In this document: positions 42,889-51,334 of the stretch, in pieces
Layout of the letters: each line of letters begins with the position of its first letter
Position numbering within the stretch: the stretch's first letter is position 1
Source of the DNA: UBA7657 sp049652985
GTDB taxonomy: Bacteria > Pseudomonadota > Alphaproteobacteria > Micavibrionales > Micavibrionaceae
Length of the DNA: 64,000 bases
Reading direction: 5' to 3'
NCBI GenBank assembly: GCA_049652985.1
Contig: JBASFK010000001.1
Location: 356,131-420,130, forward strand
Made by a program: the position numbers and the translations under genes
Notes under the pieces: generated by a model
Told to the model about the DNA's origin: nothing
What the model saw: only the letters and a program-made list of their open reading frames with translations
The model's database searches: none

Positions 42889-43569
42889 CTAGGCGGCTTC
42901 TTCTTCCATTTCTTCAGTTTCAGATTCAATCTCGTCGGACTCGTCGTCATCTTCATACTGATCGTCGCCCTCGGAGTCGTCCAGTGACGCAAAATCTTCA
43001 TCATCCTCGAACAGGCTGCCCGTCGGGATGGCTTCGATGGCCGGGCGGCGGTCAAGCAGGCCCGATGCCTTGAGGTCTTCAAGACCCGGCAGGTCGCTTA
43101 ATGACTCCAGCGAGAAATGATCCAGGAATTCCGGCGTGGTCACCCATGTCATCGGGCGGCCCGGCGCTTCGCGGCGGCGGCCTGGCTTGATCCAGCTCAT
43201 TTCCATGAGCGTGTCGAGCGTGCCCTTGTGCGTGGCGACGCCGCGGATATTTTCAATCTCGGGACGTGTGACCGGCTGGTGATACGCGACAATCGCGAGC
43301 GTTTCCATCGCCGCACGCGATAATTTTCTTTGCGCCTCGCGCTGGATTTCAAGAACGCCTGCGAGATCAACCGCCGTGCGGAACGCCCACTGACCATCGC
43401 TCTCAACCAGGTTTACACCGCGTGATTTATATTGCTCCTTGAGCTCCATCAGCGCGCCGCCGACATCGGCGCCTTCCGGCATGCGCTCATGCAGATCTTT
43501 CGTACTGACCGGTTCGGCGGAAGCGAAAAGCAGCGCCTCGAGGATGCGGATATTCTGTTCGTTGCTCAC
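42889..43569 (-). CDS. scpB: Segregation and condensation protein B
   Basis: 226 residues: tandem winged helices that bind the ScpA kleisin and help SMC organise the chromosome. LEALLFASAEPVSTKDLHER and TLAIVAYHQPVTRPEIENIR are family motifs. The C-terminal 50 residues are an acidic Glu/Asp-rich tail, longer than usual. It starts within the scpA stop (four-base overlap). Confidence 0.95.
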   Translation of the reverse strand: MSNEQNIRILEALLFASAEPVSTKDLHERMPEGADVGGALMELKEQYKSRGVNLVESDGQWAFRTAVDLAGVLEIQREAQRKLSRAAMETLAIVAYHQPVTRPEIENIRGVATHKGTLDTLMEMSWIKPGRRREAPGRPMTWVTTPEFLDHFSLESLSDLPGLEDLKASGLLDRRPAIEAIPTGSLFEDDEDFASLDDSEGDDQYEDDDESDEIESETEEMEEEAA

Positions 43570-44384
43570 TCTGTTTCTCCCTTCGCGCGCATATAAACCG
43601 GGCGGAAAAGCCCGTCCTGCCTGATTTCCAGCCTGCCCTGCTTGGCCAGTTCCAAACTCGCCGTCAATGTCGAGGCCAGCGCAGAACGGCCAAACAATCT
43701 ATCCTTGATGCCCTCGGGCAGGAAACTTTCCATCGTCGTCCACGCGCTGTGCAGACCCATCTTCGGCAATTTACCAAGCATGCGGGTCAGGCGCGTGATG
43801 GCATCCTCAGCCGACATCAAATTGTAATGCGGCAGGTCATAGCGGCTGTCGGTGCGGCGCTTTTCAATATCGCCGTACGATTTCAGCAATTCATACAGAT
43901 TGATATCCCAGTGCACCGTCGTGCGCACGCCAAGCCCTTCCGGGTTGCCGCGCGCGAAAACCTGCTGGCCGAGACGCGGTAACCCGCCGAGTTTCTGCGC
44001 CGTGTTTTTCATGGCCTCGAGGCGGCGCAGTTGGAACTGCAGCGCTTCGGCCATTTCTTCAGCGCTCGGGCCCTCATCATTGGCCTGGCGGGGAAGAAGT
44101 AGTCTTGATTTCAGATAAGCCAGCCACGCCGCCATAACGAGATACTCCGCGGCAAGCTCAAGATTGAGTTTCTGCGCACGCTCGATGAACACGAGATACT
44201 GGCGCGCAAGCTGCAGGATGGAAATCTTCGTAATATCGACCTTCTGGTTACGGGCAAGATCGAGCAGGATGTCGATAGGCCCTTCGTATCCGTCGATATT
44301 CAGCAACAAATTATCGGCCTCGTTAACAACGAGGTCGGCGGCGCTGCGGGGCGCATCTTCCTGGAACTGGACGGCGTTTTGCAT
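43566..44384 (-). CDS. scpA: Segregation and condensation protein A (kleisin)
   Basis: 272 residues bridging the SMC heads. The N-terminal YEGPIDILLDLARNQKVDIT and the following ILQLARQYLVF and AAEYLVMAAWLAYLKSRLLL are diagnostic. It shares one base with the nagZ stop (TAATG) and overlaps scpB, indicating tight coupling. Confidence 0.95.
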   Translation of the reverse strand: MQNAVQFQEDAPRSAADLVVNEADNLLLNIDGYEGPIDILLDLARNQKVDITKISILQLARQYLVFIERAQKLNLELAAEYLVMAAWLAYLKSRLLLPRQANDEGPSAEEMAEALQFQLRRLEAMKNTAQKLGGLPRLGQQVFARGNPEGLGVRTTVHWDINLYELLKSYGDIEKRRTDSRYDLPHYNLMSAEDAITRLTRMLGKLPKMGLHSAWTTMESFLPEGIKDRLFGRSALASTLTASLELAKQGRLEIRQDGLFRPVYMRAKGETE

Positions 44385-45391
44385 TATGCGGCCAATCTTA
44401 TGTATTCCGCCGCTTTTTGCAAGCGTTGCAGGCTTTTTCCGGCCAATTTAGGCACAGATTCAGCTATTTTTTTCATATCTTTAAGCCTGCCCGCGCAATA
44501 AAGACCGGCATCGCACCCGGCCCCCAGCACCAGCTTAGTCTTTTTGGCAATATCTCCATATTTATCAAGGGCTTTCATGTCCAGATCATCGCTGAGCAGG
44601 AACCCATCAAAACCCAGCGATTCCCTTATAATCCCATGAATGCCGGCCTCCGAAACCGTGACCGGATTTCCGGCGTCTACAGCTGTGAAAATGATATGCG
44701 CCGTCATCCCCCAGAGCGCCGGGGCGACGTCTGACGCAGCAAGACTCCTGAACGGCGCAAAATCGCTCTCAAGCTCTTCGAGGCTCGCTTTCACGACCGG
44801 CAGGTCATGGTGCGTATCCAAACCGGAGCGGCCATGCCCGGGCATATGCTTCATAACCGGCGTGATACCCGCCGCGAGAAGATTGCGGCAGACAGATAAA
44901 CCCAGCCGCGCGACAATCGCAGGGTCAGACGAAAAGGCGCGGTCGCCGATCGCGTCATGAGTCTCCGCCGTCAGCACATCCAGCACGGGCGCACAGTTCA
45001 CGTTGAAACCCGCGCTCTGTAATTCCTCACCAAGTTGCAGCGTTGAAAATCTGAGCGCATCGAGCGCGGCGTCCATGTCATCCGCCGCCGTATCCCCGAA
45101 AGTTTTTGCAGGCGGGTATTGCCGCCATTGGGGGGGCTTCAGCCTTTGAACTCGTCCTCCCTCCTGATCGATCAGCACAGGGCATTCACGCCCGACACTT
45201 TCCTTGAGCGCTTTGGTCAGTTCGCTTAATTGTTTTGGATTTTGGCAATTACGCGCAAAGAGAATGAAACCGAGCGGATTGCTTTCGCGGAAGAAACGGG
45301 ATTCATCAGGAGAAAGCGACGGTCCCTCGACTGAGAATATCGCAGCCAGCGCATTTTCTGCACCGGCAGCGAAACCGGCCTTATTGGACAA
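44384..45391 (-). CDS. nagZ: Beta-N-acetylhexosaminidase NagZ
   Basis: A 335-residue GH3 cytoplasmic enzyme that removes GlcNAc from anhydro-muropeptides during wall recycling; AnmK at 7.1 kb uses a later product. The active-site loop is KHMPGHGRSGLDTHHDLP (with the catalytic Asp/His pair) and the nucleophile Asp lies in LSDDLDMKAL. PVLIDQEGGRVQRL is also typical. It overlaps the SPOR gene by 11 bases. Confidence 0.94.
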   Translation of the reverse strand: MSNKAGFAAGAENALAAIFSVEGPSLSPDESRFFRESNPLGFILFARNCQNPKQLSELTKALKESVGRECPVLIDQEGGRVQRLKPPQWRQYPPAKTFGDTAADDMDAALDALRFSTLQLGEELQSAGFNVNCAPVLDVLTAETHDAIGDRAFSSDPAIVARLGLSVCRNLLAAGITPVMKHMPGHGRSGLDTHHDLPVVKASLEELESDFAPFRSLAASDVAPALWGMTAHIIFTAVDAGNPVTVSEAGIHGIIRESLGFDGFLLSDDLDMKALDKYGDIAKKTKLVLGAGCDAGLYCAGRLKDMKKIAESVPKLAGKSLQRLQKAAEYIRLAA

Positions 45392-46409
45392 TTATGCACC
45401 CGCCAGGCTTCTGGGCCTTCACGGAGTCGCATACGCTCTTGGCGCTGTCCTTGCTCATCGGTCCCGCCTGAATGCGGAAGAACACGCCCTTGGCGCCAAG
45501 ATCAGCGCGCTGGACACGGTATTCAAGACCGGAAAGCGACGGGAAAGTTTTCTGCAGTTTCGTCCATTCCTTTGGCGCAGCGGATTCCGCTGAAATGCTC
45601 GCGAGCTGCACAAAACTGCTGCCAGGAAAAATCGTCGTTCCTGCCGAAGTGGCAACGCCCGATGCGGGCTCCGTCGCGGCAACACGTTCAGCCGCAGGAT
45701 CGGCGCTCGCGGTTTTCGTACCGGCCTCGGCGTCCTTCTTCTCAAGAACCGAACGGACATAGTCGAGCGTTTCCGGTGTCGTTGCGGCGGGTGCAATTGT
45801 CGGCTTGTCTGTGTTTTCAGCCGCAGCATTGTCGGATTTCATCGGAATGCTGCGCTCGGCAACCTGGACATCAGAGGTTTTCGGCTCGCCTGCTTCTTTA
45901 ACTTCCTGAGTCGCTGTGGCATCGGCCATTTCGGATGGTGGCGGGGCCTGCAATTCGCCGGCCGCCGGTTCTACGGCTGCAACGGCTTCAGCCGGGGCAA
46001 GAGCGGTCTGCGTATCAACGGGCTGCTCTTCAGCCAGCAGATTTTCGATCGGCGCGGTTTCCTGGAGCTCCGCAGAACGGATGCTGTTGAAAATGGTGCT
46101 GTCCTCGTTCGCGACATCCATGCCGCCGGGTTCGGAAGGCGCTTCGCGCAGCGGCGAGGCATCAGCCGTTATGACGGGTATGTTCTCGTCGGAGGCGCTG
46201 TCCGGATAGCTGGCGATGATGATACCGGCAAAAGCCGCGCCTGCAAGCAGGAGAGCGGCCGTTGCAAACAACGGGCTGCGGAAGCGGGCGGCCAGATCAG
46301 GGCCGAATACGCGTTCCGTCAGGCTTTCTTCTTGAGAATGTCTTCTTGGAGGCACGGGTTGGTCGAAGCTTTCGTAAGTATGCTGGAGATAAGGGTTACG
46401 CTTAATCAT
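45381..46409 (-). CDS. SPOR-domain membrane protein
   Basis: 342 residues: a cytoplasmic start, one membrane helix (LFATAALLLAGAAFAGIIIA, about 45-64), a long disordered Ala/Glu/Thr-rich periplasmic linker and a C-terminal SPOR domain (VQLASISAESAAPKEWTKLQ through the ending FFRIQAGPMSKD). SPOR domains bind denuded glycan at division sites. First gene of the nagZ-scp-tat-zapE run. In many relatives argS lies between dgt and this gene; it is absent here. Confidence 0.9.
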   Translation of the reverse strand: MIKRNPYLQHTYESFDQPVPPRRHSQEESLTERVFGPDLAARFRSPLFATAALLLAGAAFAGIIIASYPDSASDENIPVITADASPLREAPSEPGGMDVANEDSTIFNSIRSAELQETAPIENLLAEEQPVDTQTALAPAEAVAAVEPAAGELQAPPPSEMADATATQEVKEAGEPKTSDVQVAERSIPMKSDNAAAENTDKPTIAPAATTPETLDYVRSVLEKKDAEAGTKTASADPAAERVAATEPASGVATSAGTTIFPGSSFVQLASISAESAAPKEWTKLQKTFPSLSGLEYRVQRADLGAKGVFFRIQAGPMSKDSAKSVCDSVKAQKPGGCIIVQ

Positions 46410-46481
46410 TGGCCGAATCCTGAAATAGTAGGAAAACAGAGGTAAATCCTAGAAAGAGTCGCCGCCCAATGCAAGCACGTT

Positions 46482-47690
46482 TTACCGGTGATCCCAGTAA
46501 ACATCGAACATTTTTTCATGCTCGCGGATGGCGTAACGATCCGTCATGCCAGCGATATAATCCGCTACAACCCGTGCCAAAGCCCTTTCATCGGCAAGGC
46601 CGCCCGCTTCCTCGACCCGCTTCTGCCATGAATCCGGCAGCAATTTGTAATTTTTCGTAAAAGCTGTGAATAAGTCGTTCACGATCTTGTCGACCTTCAG
46701 CCAGAGCCTTTCCATCGTGTAGTGGCGGTACATGCGGTCAAACAGGAAATCGCGCAGCGATTGTACCTCGGCCTTCATTCCCTCAGAGAAAGCAACGACC
46801 TGCTGCTTCGCCTTACGAACGTCATCCGGGCTCTGGACTTTGGTAGCCTGCAAACGCCGCCGCGATTCATCAAGAACATCCTCGACCATCGCGCCGATCA
46901 TCTCGCGCACGGTTTCCTGCACGGTGTAATGCTCCGAAAGCTCGCCGTGATTGTCGCGCACCCGGCCCATCGCGGCACGCAGCAAAGGCACGTCTTCCAG
47001 TTCCGCCAGCGTGAACATGCGCGCGCGCAGGCCGTCCTCGATGTCGTGGTTGTTATAGGCGATATCATCGGCGATGGCCGCAGCCTGCGCCTCCACCGAC
47101 GCATATGTTTTCAGTTGCAGGTCGGTTTTCTCCTGCAGTTCACGCACGGCGATATGCGGCATGGTCGTGAGCGGGCCGTTATGCTTAACAACCCCCTCAA
47201 GCGTTTCCCAGGTCATGTTAAGCCCGTTCCATTTCGGGTATTTACGCTCCAGCGTCGTCAGCACGCGGAGCGACTGGTCGTTATGATCGAAACCGCCGTA
47301 AGGTTTCATGCAGCGCGCGAGATATTCTTCGCCGATATGCGCGAACGGCGTGTGGCCGAGATCGTGCGCAAGCGCGATGGCTTCCGCAAGGTCTTCGTTC
47401 ACCAGCAGCGCGCGCGCCAGTGTGCGGCCAATCTGCGAAACTTCCAATGTATGTGTGAGCCTGGTCCTGTAATGATCGCCCTCGTGATAAACAAAGACCT
47501 GCGTTTTATATTTCAGCCTGCGAAAAGCGCTGGAATGGATAATGCGGTCGCGGTCGCGCTGAAAAGGGGTGCGGTAACGGCTCTCGGGCTCATCGTGAAT
47601 ACGCCCCCGGCTCTGGTCCGGGCGGCACGCATAGGCAGCGAGAGGCAGGGCGCAGTAATTATAGGAGGCTTGTTCGGCTGGCTTGGCCAT
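46482..47690 (-). CDS. dgt: dGTPase-like HD hydrolase
   Basis: 402 residues of the deoxyguanosinetriphosphate triphosphohydrolase-like family. The metal site is RTRLTHTLEV, ALAHDLGHTPFAH and a downstream Asp in DIAYNNHDIEDG. The starting region SRYRTPFQRDRDRIIHSSAF is the usual family signature. It may hydrolyse dNTPs more broadly than dGTP. It is divergent from erpA with 34 bases between starts. Confidence 0.94.
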   Translation of the reverse strand: MAKPAEQASYNYCALPLAAYACRPDQSRGRIHDEPESRYRTPFQRDRDRIIHSSAFRRLKYKTQVFVYHEGDHYRTRLTHTLEVSQIGRTLARALLVNEDLAEAIALAHDLGHTPFAHIGEEYLARCMKPYGGFDHNDQSLRVLTTLERKYPKWNGLNMTWETLEGVVKHNGPLTTMPHIAVRELQEKTDLQLKTYASVEAQAAAIADDIAYNNHDIEDGLRARMFTLAELEDVPLLRAAMGRVRDNHGELSEHYTVQETVREMIGAMVEDVLDESRRRLQATKVQSPDDVRKAKQQVVAFSEGMKAEVQSLRDFLFDRMYRHYTMERLWLKVDKIVNDLFTAFTKNYKLLPDSWQKRVEEAGGLADERALARVVADYIAGMTDRYAIREHEKMFDVYWDHR

Positions 47691-47712
47691 ATGATTTTTT
47701 CACACTAAATGC

Positions 47713-47718
47713 TATAAT
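47713..47718 (+). promoter_or_regulatory. -10 element of a likely leaderless erpA promoter
   Basis: A consensus TATAAT ends seven bases before the erpA ATG, so transcription should start at or next to the start codon. No ribosome-binding site is present. A convincing -35 is not visible; the upstream DNA is the 5' end of dgt. Confidence 0.5.
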
Positions 47719-47724
47719 AATATT

Positions 47725-48042
47725 ATGACCATACTCGTTGATGACAGCGCCGTAAAGCGCATTGAAACCCTCAGAACCCTTCAGAAAAAGAACGGGTTGA
47801 TGCTGCGTATTACCGTCGAGGGCGGCGGCTGCTCCGGCTTTCAGTACAAGCTTGAATTGACCGATGATATAGGCTCGGGGGACGTTGAATTTTCCGATGC
47901 GGTCGTCACCGATGAAATCTCCCTGTCCTATCTCGACGGCTCGGTTATCCGGTTCAACGAGGAGTTGATCGGCTCGGAATTCGTGATCGAAAACCCGAAT
48001 TCTTCCGCCGGCTGCGGGTGCGGAGCGTCCTTCGCCGTCTAA
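47725..48042 (+). CDS. erpA: A-type iron-sulfur carrier (ErpA/IscA family)
   Basis: 105 residues that carry and insert Fe-S clusters. The three conserved cysteines are Cys36 (GGGCSGF) and Cys97 and Cys99 (GCGCG). FEVI-like segment SEFVIENPNSSAGCGC is diagnostic. The absence of a ribosome-binding site and a -10 element close to the ATG suggest leaderless translation. It is usually next to dgt in Alphaproteobacteria, as here. Confidence 0.94.
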   Translation: MTILVDDSAVKRIETLRTLQKKNGLMLRITVEGGGCSGFQYKLELTDDIGSGDVEFSDAVVTDEISLSYLDGSVIRFNEELIGSEFVIENPNSSAGCGCGASFAV

Positions 48043-48106
48043 AAGTTCCGTGCAATCGTAAAAAAAATCCCTTGCGCTGCCGCGCCTGCCGCTTTAAAGC
48101 AAAAAC

Positions 48107-48514
48107 ATGGCGAATTCTGGCAATACTCTTTCATTGTATGAAAGACTGGGTGAAGAGACCCTCGAACGCGCGGTTTACCTTTTCTATGACAAGGTTATCG
48201 CCGACAGCCGCATACGCCATTTTTTCAGGCACATAAACACAGCATCGGTAGCGCTGCACCAGTATCATTTCCTGGTCACAATCACGGGGGGCCCTGGTCG
48301 TTATTCGGGCCGCTCCCTGCGCGACGCGCACCGGAAACTCGTGCTGACCCAGGGCCTGAGCGACGAGCATTTCGACGTCATTATTGAACTTATGAAAAAA
48401 ACGCTCGAGGAACTGGGCATAGGGTACAGCACGATTGAGGAAGTGCTGAATGCCCTCCAGGGCTTCCGGGATGAAGTGCTCAACCGACCGGTCCCTGCCG
48501 ACGGACAGGCTTGA
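48107..48514 (+). CDS. Group I truncated haemoglobin
   Basis: 135 residues of the trHbN class. The pattern YERLG start, FYDKVIADSRIRHFF, HQYHFL and GGPGRYSGRSLRDAH is that of group I, with the proximal haem ligand His75. These proteins bind oxygen and often detoxify nitric oxide. The distal region lacks a Tyr-Gln pair at the exact places I can judge, so ligand chemistry is uncertain. Its stop shares bases with the xth start (TGATG). Confidence 0.9.
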   Translation: MANSGNTLSLYERLGEETLERAVYLFYDKVIADSRIRHFFRHINTASVALHQYHFLVTITGGPGRYSGRSLRDAHRKLVLTQGLSDEHFDVIIELMKKTLEELGIGYSTIEEVLNALQGFRDEVLNRPVPADGQA

Positions 48515-49275
48515 TGAAGATTGCCTCCTGGAACGTCAATTCCGTTAAGTCGCGCCTTGAACATGTCAAAAAATACCTAGCCGAAACCGGTCCCGATATC
48601 CTGATGCTGCAGGAACTGAAGGGGCTGGAATTTCCCGCACAGGAATTCGAGGCGCTCGGCTATAAAACCGACGCCGTGGTCCAGAAGGCCTATAACGGCG
48701 TCGCGGTAATATCGAAAACCCCCTTCAGGGTCATTCATAACAAACTGCCCGGCGATGACACGGACGACCATGCCCGCTACCTCGAAATAGAAACCGGCAA
48801 CCTGAGGGTGATTAATATTTACGCCCCCAACGGTAACCCGGTGGACACGGAAAAATTCGATTACAAGCTCGCATGGCTGCAACGGTTGAAAAACCGGCTC
48901 GCGGAATTGCGCACGGACAACATCGATTTCGCTATCGGCGGCGACTTCAACGTCATCCCCGAGGAAAAAGACTGCTGGGACCCGAAGATATGGATACAGG
49001 ACGCACTGTTTCGTATCGAATCCCGCCAGAAGTTACGAGCCATCCTTAATCTTGGCCTGACCGATGCGTTCCGCGTTTTCAATTCTGCGTCGGGACAATA
49101 CACGTTCTGGGATTATCAGGCCGGGTGCTGGCCGCAGAACAAGGGCATCCGGATCGACCACTTCCTGCTCTCCCCCGCATTGACCGACCGCCTTGTTTCA
49201 TGTTCCATCGATCCGGGCCCCCGAGGATGGGACAAGCCCTCGGATCACACACCCGTCATGGTGGAAATTCAATGA
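48514..49275 (+). CDS. xthA: Exonuclease III family DNA repair nuclease
   Basis: 253 residues of the AP endonuclease/exonuclease III family. Motifs: ASWNVNSVKSRL, LMLQELKG with the metal Glu, NIYAPNGN, GGDFNVIPEE, and the terminal IDHFLLSP and SDHTPVMVEI with the catalytic His. It incises abasic sites in base excision repair. It is coupled to the haemoglobin gene by a TGATG overlap and to the following lipoprotein gene by ATGA. Confidence 0.95.
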   Translation: MKIASWNVNSVKSRLEHVKKYLAETGPDILMLQELKGLEFPAQEFEALGYKTDAVVQKAYNGVAVISKTPFRVIHNKLPGDDTDDHARYLEIETGNLRVINIYAPNGNPVDTEKFDYKLAWLQRLKNRLAELRTDNIDFAIGGDFNVIPEEKDCWDPKIWIQDALFRIESRQKLRAILNLGLTDAFRVFNSASGQYTFWDYQAGCWPQNKGIRIDHFLLSPALTDRLVSCSIDPGPRGWDKPSDHTPVMVEIQ

Positions 49276-49946
49276 ACGTCATTGCGAACAAAGCGAAGCA
49301 ATCCAGAAATCCCGCTCGCAGGCTGGATTGCTTCGTCGCTTTGCTCCTCGCAATGACGATAACGGGTTGTTCCGGGAAGCCCGGCAACTATCAGTCTTAT
49401 CTCGAGGGCCGCAAAATCGGCCTGTCCACCCCCGACACCATTCGCCACTGCCACGGCTACGGGTGCCAGCGCATTACCAACATCGCCTTCGAAAAAAAGG
49501 ACTGGCAACAGATCAAAGCGGTTTTCAGGCCCAAACCTAAAAACGCGGAAGCAGAACGCCAGCGCATTTCGAAAGTCATCGCCCTGTTTGAGAAAAAAGC
49601 TGGCGCCCGGGCCGGAACGGACGGCGACATACGCGGCACCTTCCGCGAAACAGGCGATTTCCAGTTGGATTGCGTCGACGAAAGCACCAACACCACGACA
49701 TATCTGTCCCTGCTTGAAAGCCAGGGCCTGCTGAAATTCCACACGGTCAAAGGCCCGACCATGCGCTTTCCCATCGTTCATGCCGGACGCTGGCCGCACC
49801 AGACCGCAGTGATCGAGGAAACCAAGACCGGAACACTTTACGCCATCGACTCCTGGTTCCGCGATAACGGCGCGCCCGCCGACATTATCAGCCTGAAAGA
49901 ATGGAAACAGGGCTGGAAACCCGCGGACGTTCATGATTTACTTTAG
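49272..49946 (+). CDS. Lipoprotein with repeat-derived signal peptide
   Basis: 224 residues. The signal region (residues about 1-31) is encoded by the palindromic element at 49277-49358: basic n-region NKAKQSRNPARRLD, hydrophobic core FVALLLAMT and lipobox ITGC (Cys33 is the expected lipidated residue). The mature part has several cysteines and the block HCHGYGCQRITNIAF; I do not recognise a family. It overlaps xth by four bases. The gene may be older than the repeat insertion, with the repeat having replaced the original signal. Confidence 0.7.
   Translation: MNVIANKAKQSRNPARRLDCFVALLLAMTITGCSGKPGNYQSYLEGRKIGLSTPDTIRHCHGYGCQRITNIAFEKKDWQQIKAVFRPKPKNAEAERQRISKVIALFEKKAGARAGTDGDIRGTFRETGDFQLDCVDESTNTTTYLSLLESQGLLKFHTVKGPTMRFPIVHAGRWPHQTAVIEETKTGTLYAIDSWFRDNGAPADIISLKEWKQGWKPADVHDLL
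49277..49358. repeat. Palindromic repetitive element inside a coding region
   Basis: Two long inverted arms (49277-49306 and 49323-49358) sharing CGTCATTGCGA, the AAAGCGA core and GCAATCCAG around a 16-base centre. This type of element (CGTCATTGCGAG...) is common between genes in Alphaproteobacteria including Rickettsia. Here it lies within the start of a gene and is translated. Confidence 0.85.
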
Positions 49947-49961
49947 GAGCTGTATTCATTC

Positions 49962-50885
49962 ATGGGGTCCATTATGAGCTTTTCCAGAAATATCATTCTC
50001 GGGTTTGTCGCGCTGGGCGCCCTCGCCGCCTGCGAAGGTGTCGTAAAACCTTACCTCCGCGACGACGTCGCCGACCGCCTTGCCCACCCGGTCTGGATGG
50101 TCGAACGTGAAATCCCCGCAGGTCCGTTCAAGCTGACAGCCTATGAGCGCATGCATGAGCGCCATGCCCCCGCCACGGTTTACATTGAGGGCGACGGCGA
50201 ACTGACCAGCGATTTCCGCATGGATTCCAAAAACCCGACGCCGCGCAACCCGGTATCGCTCCATCTCGCGACCAAGGATAAATCCGAAAATGTCGCGTGG
50301 ATCGCACGCCCCTGCCAGTATTACGGCATCGAGAATTGCGGCGAAGCGTATTGGGGCAACGAGCGTTTCAGCCCCGAAGTCATCAGCGCCTATAACCACG
50401 CGCTGGATGAAATCAAGGCGCGCTGGGACATCGATGGATTCCACCTCGTCGGCTTCGACGGCGGCGGCGCAGTCGCCACCATCCTCGCGGCGCAGCGTCC
50501 CGATATCCTGAGCCTGCGCACCGTGGCCGGAACATTGAACACGAACCTCTATGCGAGCGAGCATCAAACCGCGCCGCTGGCCGGGTCGCTCAACCCCATC
50601 GACTTCGCGCCTGAACTGGGTGATGTCCCGCAGACGCATTATATCGGCGGACAGGACAAGATCATTTCGCCAGCATTGCTGCACAGCTATCTGCAGGCGG
50701 TCGGCGATTCCAACTGCGTGCAGTACCGCTTCATCCAGGAAGCGGAGCACGACCAGGGCTGGGTTGAAAAATGGCCTGAATTCCTGGCCGACAAACCACG
50801 CTGCGAAGGCCCGGTCGAGCCGGTGGAATTCGTGCTCGAGCCCGAACCCTTCCGCATCCAGCCCGAAACGCCGGACAAGAAATAG
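49962..50885 (+). CDS. Alpha/beta-hydrolase-fold lipoprotein with Asp at the nucleophile elbow
   Basis: 307 residues. Lipoprotein signal with lipobox LAAC (Cys24), then an alpha/beta hydrolase-like fold: IEGDGE oxyanion region, HLVGFDGGGAVA elbow, GGQDKIISP (acid turn) and the histidine in EAEHDQGW. The expected Ser of the GxSxG elbow is Asp166. Enzymes with Asp there are known (dehalogenases, epoxide hydrolases), but this branch is normally serine, so the activity is uncertain. An alternative start is the ATG at 49974. A strong terminator follows. Confidence 0.75.
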   Translation: MGSIMSFSRNIILGFVALGALAACEGVVKPYLRDDVADRLAHPVWMVEREIPAGPFKLTAYERMHERHAPATVYIEGDGELTSDFRMDSKNPTPRNPVSLHLATKDKSENVAWIARPCQYYGIENCGEAYWGNERFSPEVISAYNHALDEIKARWDIDGFHLVGFDGGGAVATILAAQRPDILSLRTVAGTLNTNLYASEHQTAPLAGSLNPIDFAPELGDVPQTHYIGGQDKIISPALLHSYLQAVGDSNCVQYRFIQEAEHDQGWVEKWPEFLADKPRCEGPVEPVEFVLEPEPFRIQPETPDKK

Positions 50886-50902
50886 CGCTCAATTCAGACA
50901 AC

Positions 50903-50933
50903 AAAAAACCCTCCGCATCACGGAGGGTTTTTT
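50903..50933 (+). terminator. Intrinsic terminator
   Basis: Arms AACCCTCCG and CGGAGGGTT with a five-base loop and a T-run, 17 bases after the hydrolase stop. The A-run on the other side would let it serve the minus-strand gene at 50949 too. Confidence 0.9.
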
Positions 50934-50948
50934 ATTAACCGGCTAAAA

Positions 50949-51056
50949 CTAGCAGCCGCAGCTGCCGCCTTCTTTTTTATTAGGGTCTTTGTCGGTCCCA
51001 GGCTTGTCCTGGCGGTTTGGATTTTGCTCAGGTCTTGCGTTCGGATTGTTTGGCAT
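50949..51056 (-). CDS. 35-residue Asn/Pro-rich protein ending in CGC
   Basis: A tiny hydrophilic protein (MPNNPNARPEQNPNRQDKPG start) with a C-terminal GGSCGC. AAGGAG seven bases before the ATG strongly supports translation, and a terminator lies just past the stop. Composition recalls the 61-residue protein at 19375. Function unknown; the Cys pair could bind metal or be modified (guess). Confidence 0.55.
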   Translation of the reverse strand: MPNNPNARPEQNPNRQDKPGTDKDPNKKEGGSCGC

Positions 51057-51130
51057 TGTCTTTCTCCTTCTTTGATTGGACTTAACCAACGGGACAAGGA
51101 GGGCTTAGTTCCTTTTAAAAAGGGGGAAAA

Positions 51131-51205
51131 TGGTGCTGCCGAATAGGATTGAACTATCGACCTCCCCCTTACCAAGGGGGTGCTCTACCACTGAGCTACG
51201 GCAGC
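51131..51205 (-). tRNA. tRNA-Thr (GGU)
   Basis: 75 bases with encoded CCA. Acceptor arms GCTGCCG/CGGCAGC pair perfectly, and the anticodon stem CCCCC/GGGGG encloses TTGGTAA, giving GGT. The T-arm has one G-T pair. Confidence 0.93.
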
Positions 51206-51334
51206 ATGTGCAGACCTGAAAAAGCCAGCCCCCGTGCTTAAACAGCTTTGCCAGTTGTGTCAATTTCAGAAACTTGCACGTTTTTGAATTTTATGTAAAG
51301 AATCAGAAAAAATAATACAACAGGGTAACGGGAC

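Noticed and set aside
46722..47708. 328-codon plus-strand frame opposite dgt
   Set aside because: Antisense shadow with no family pattern.
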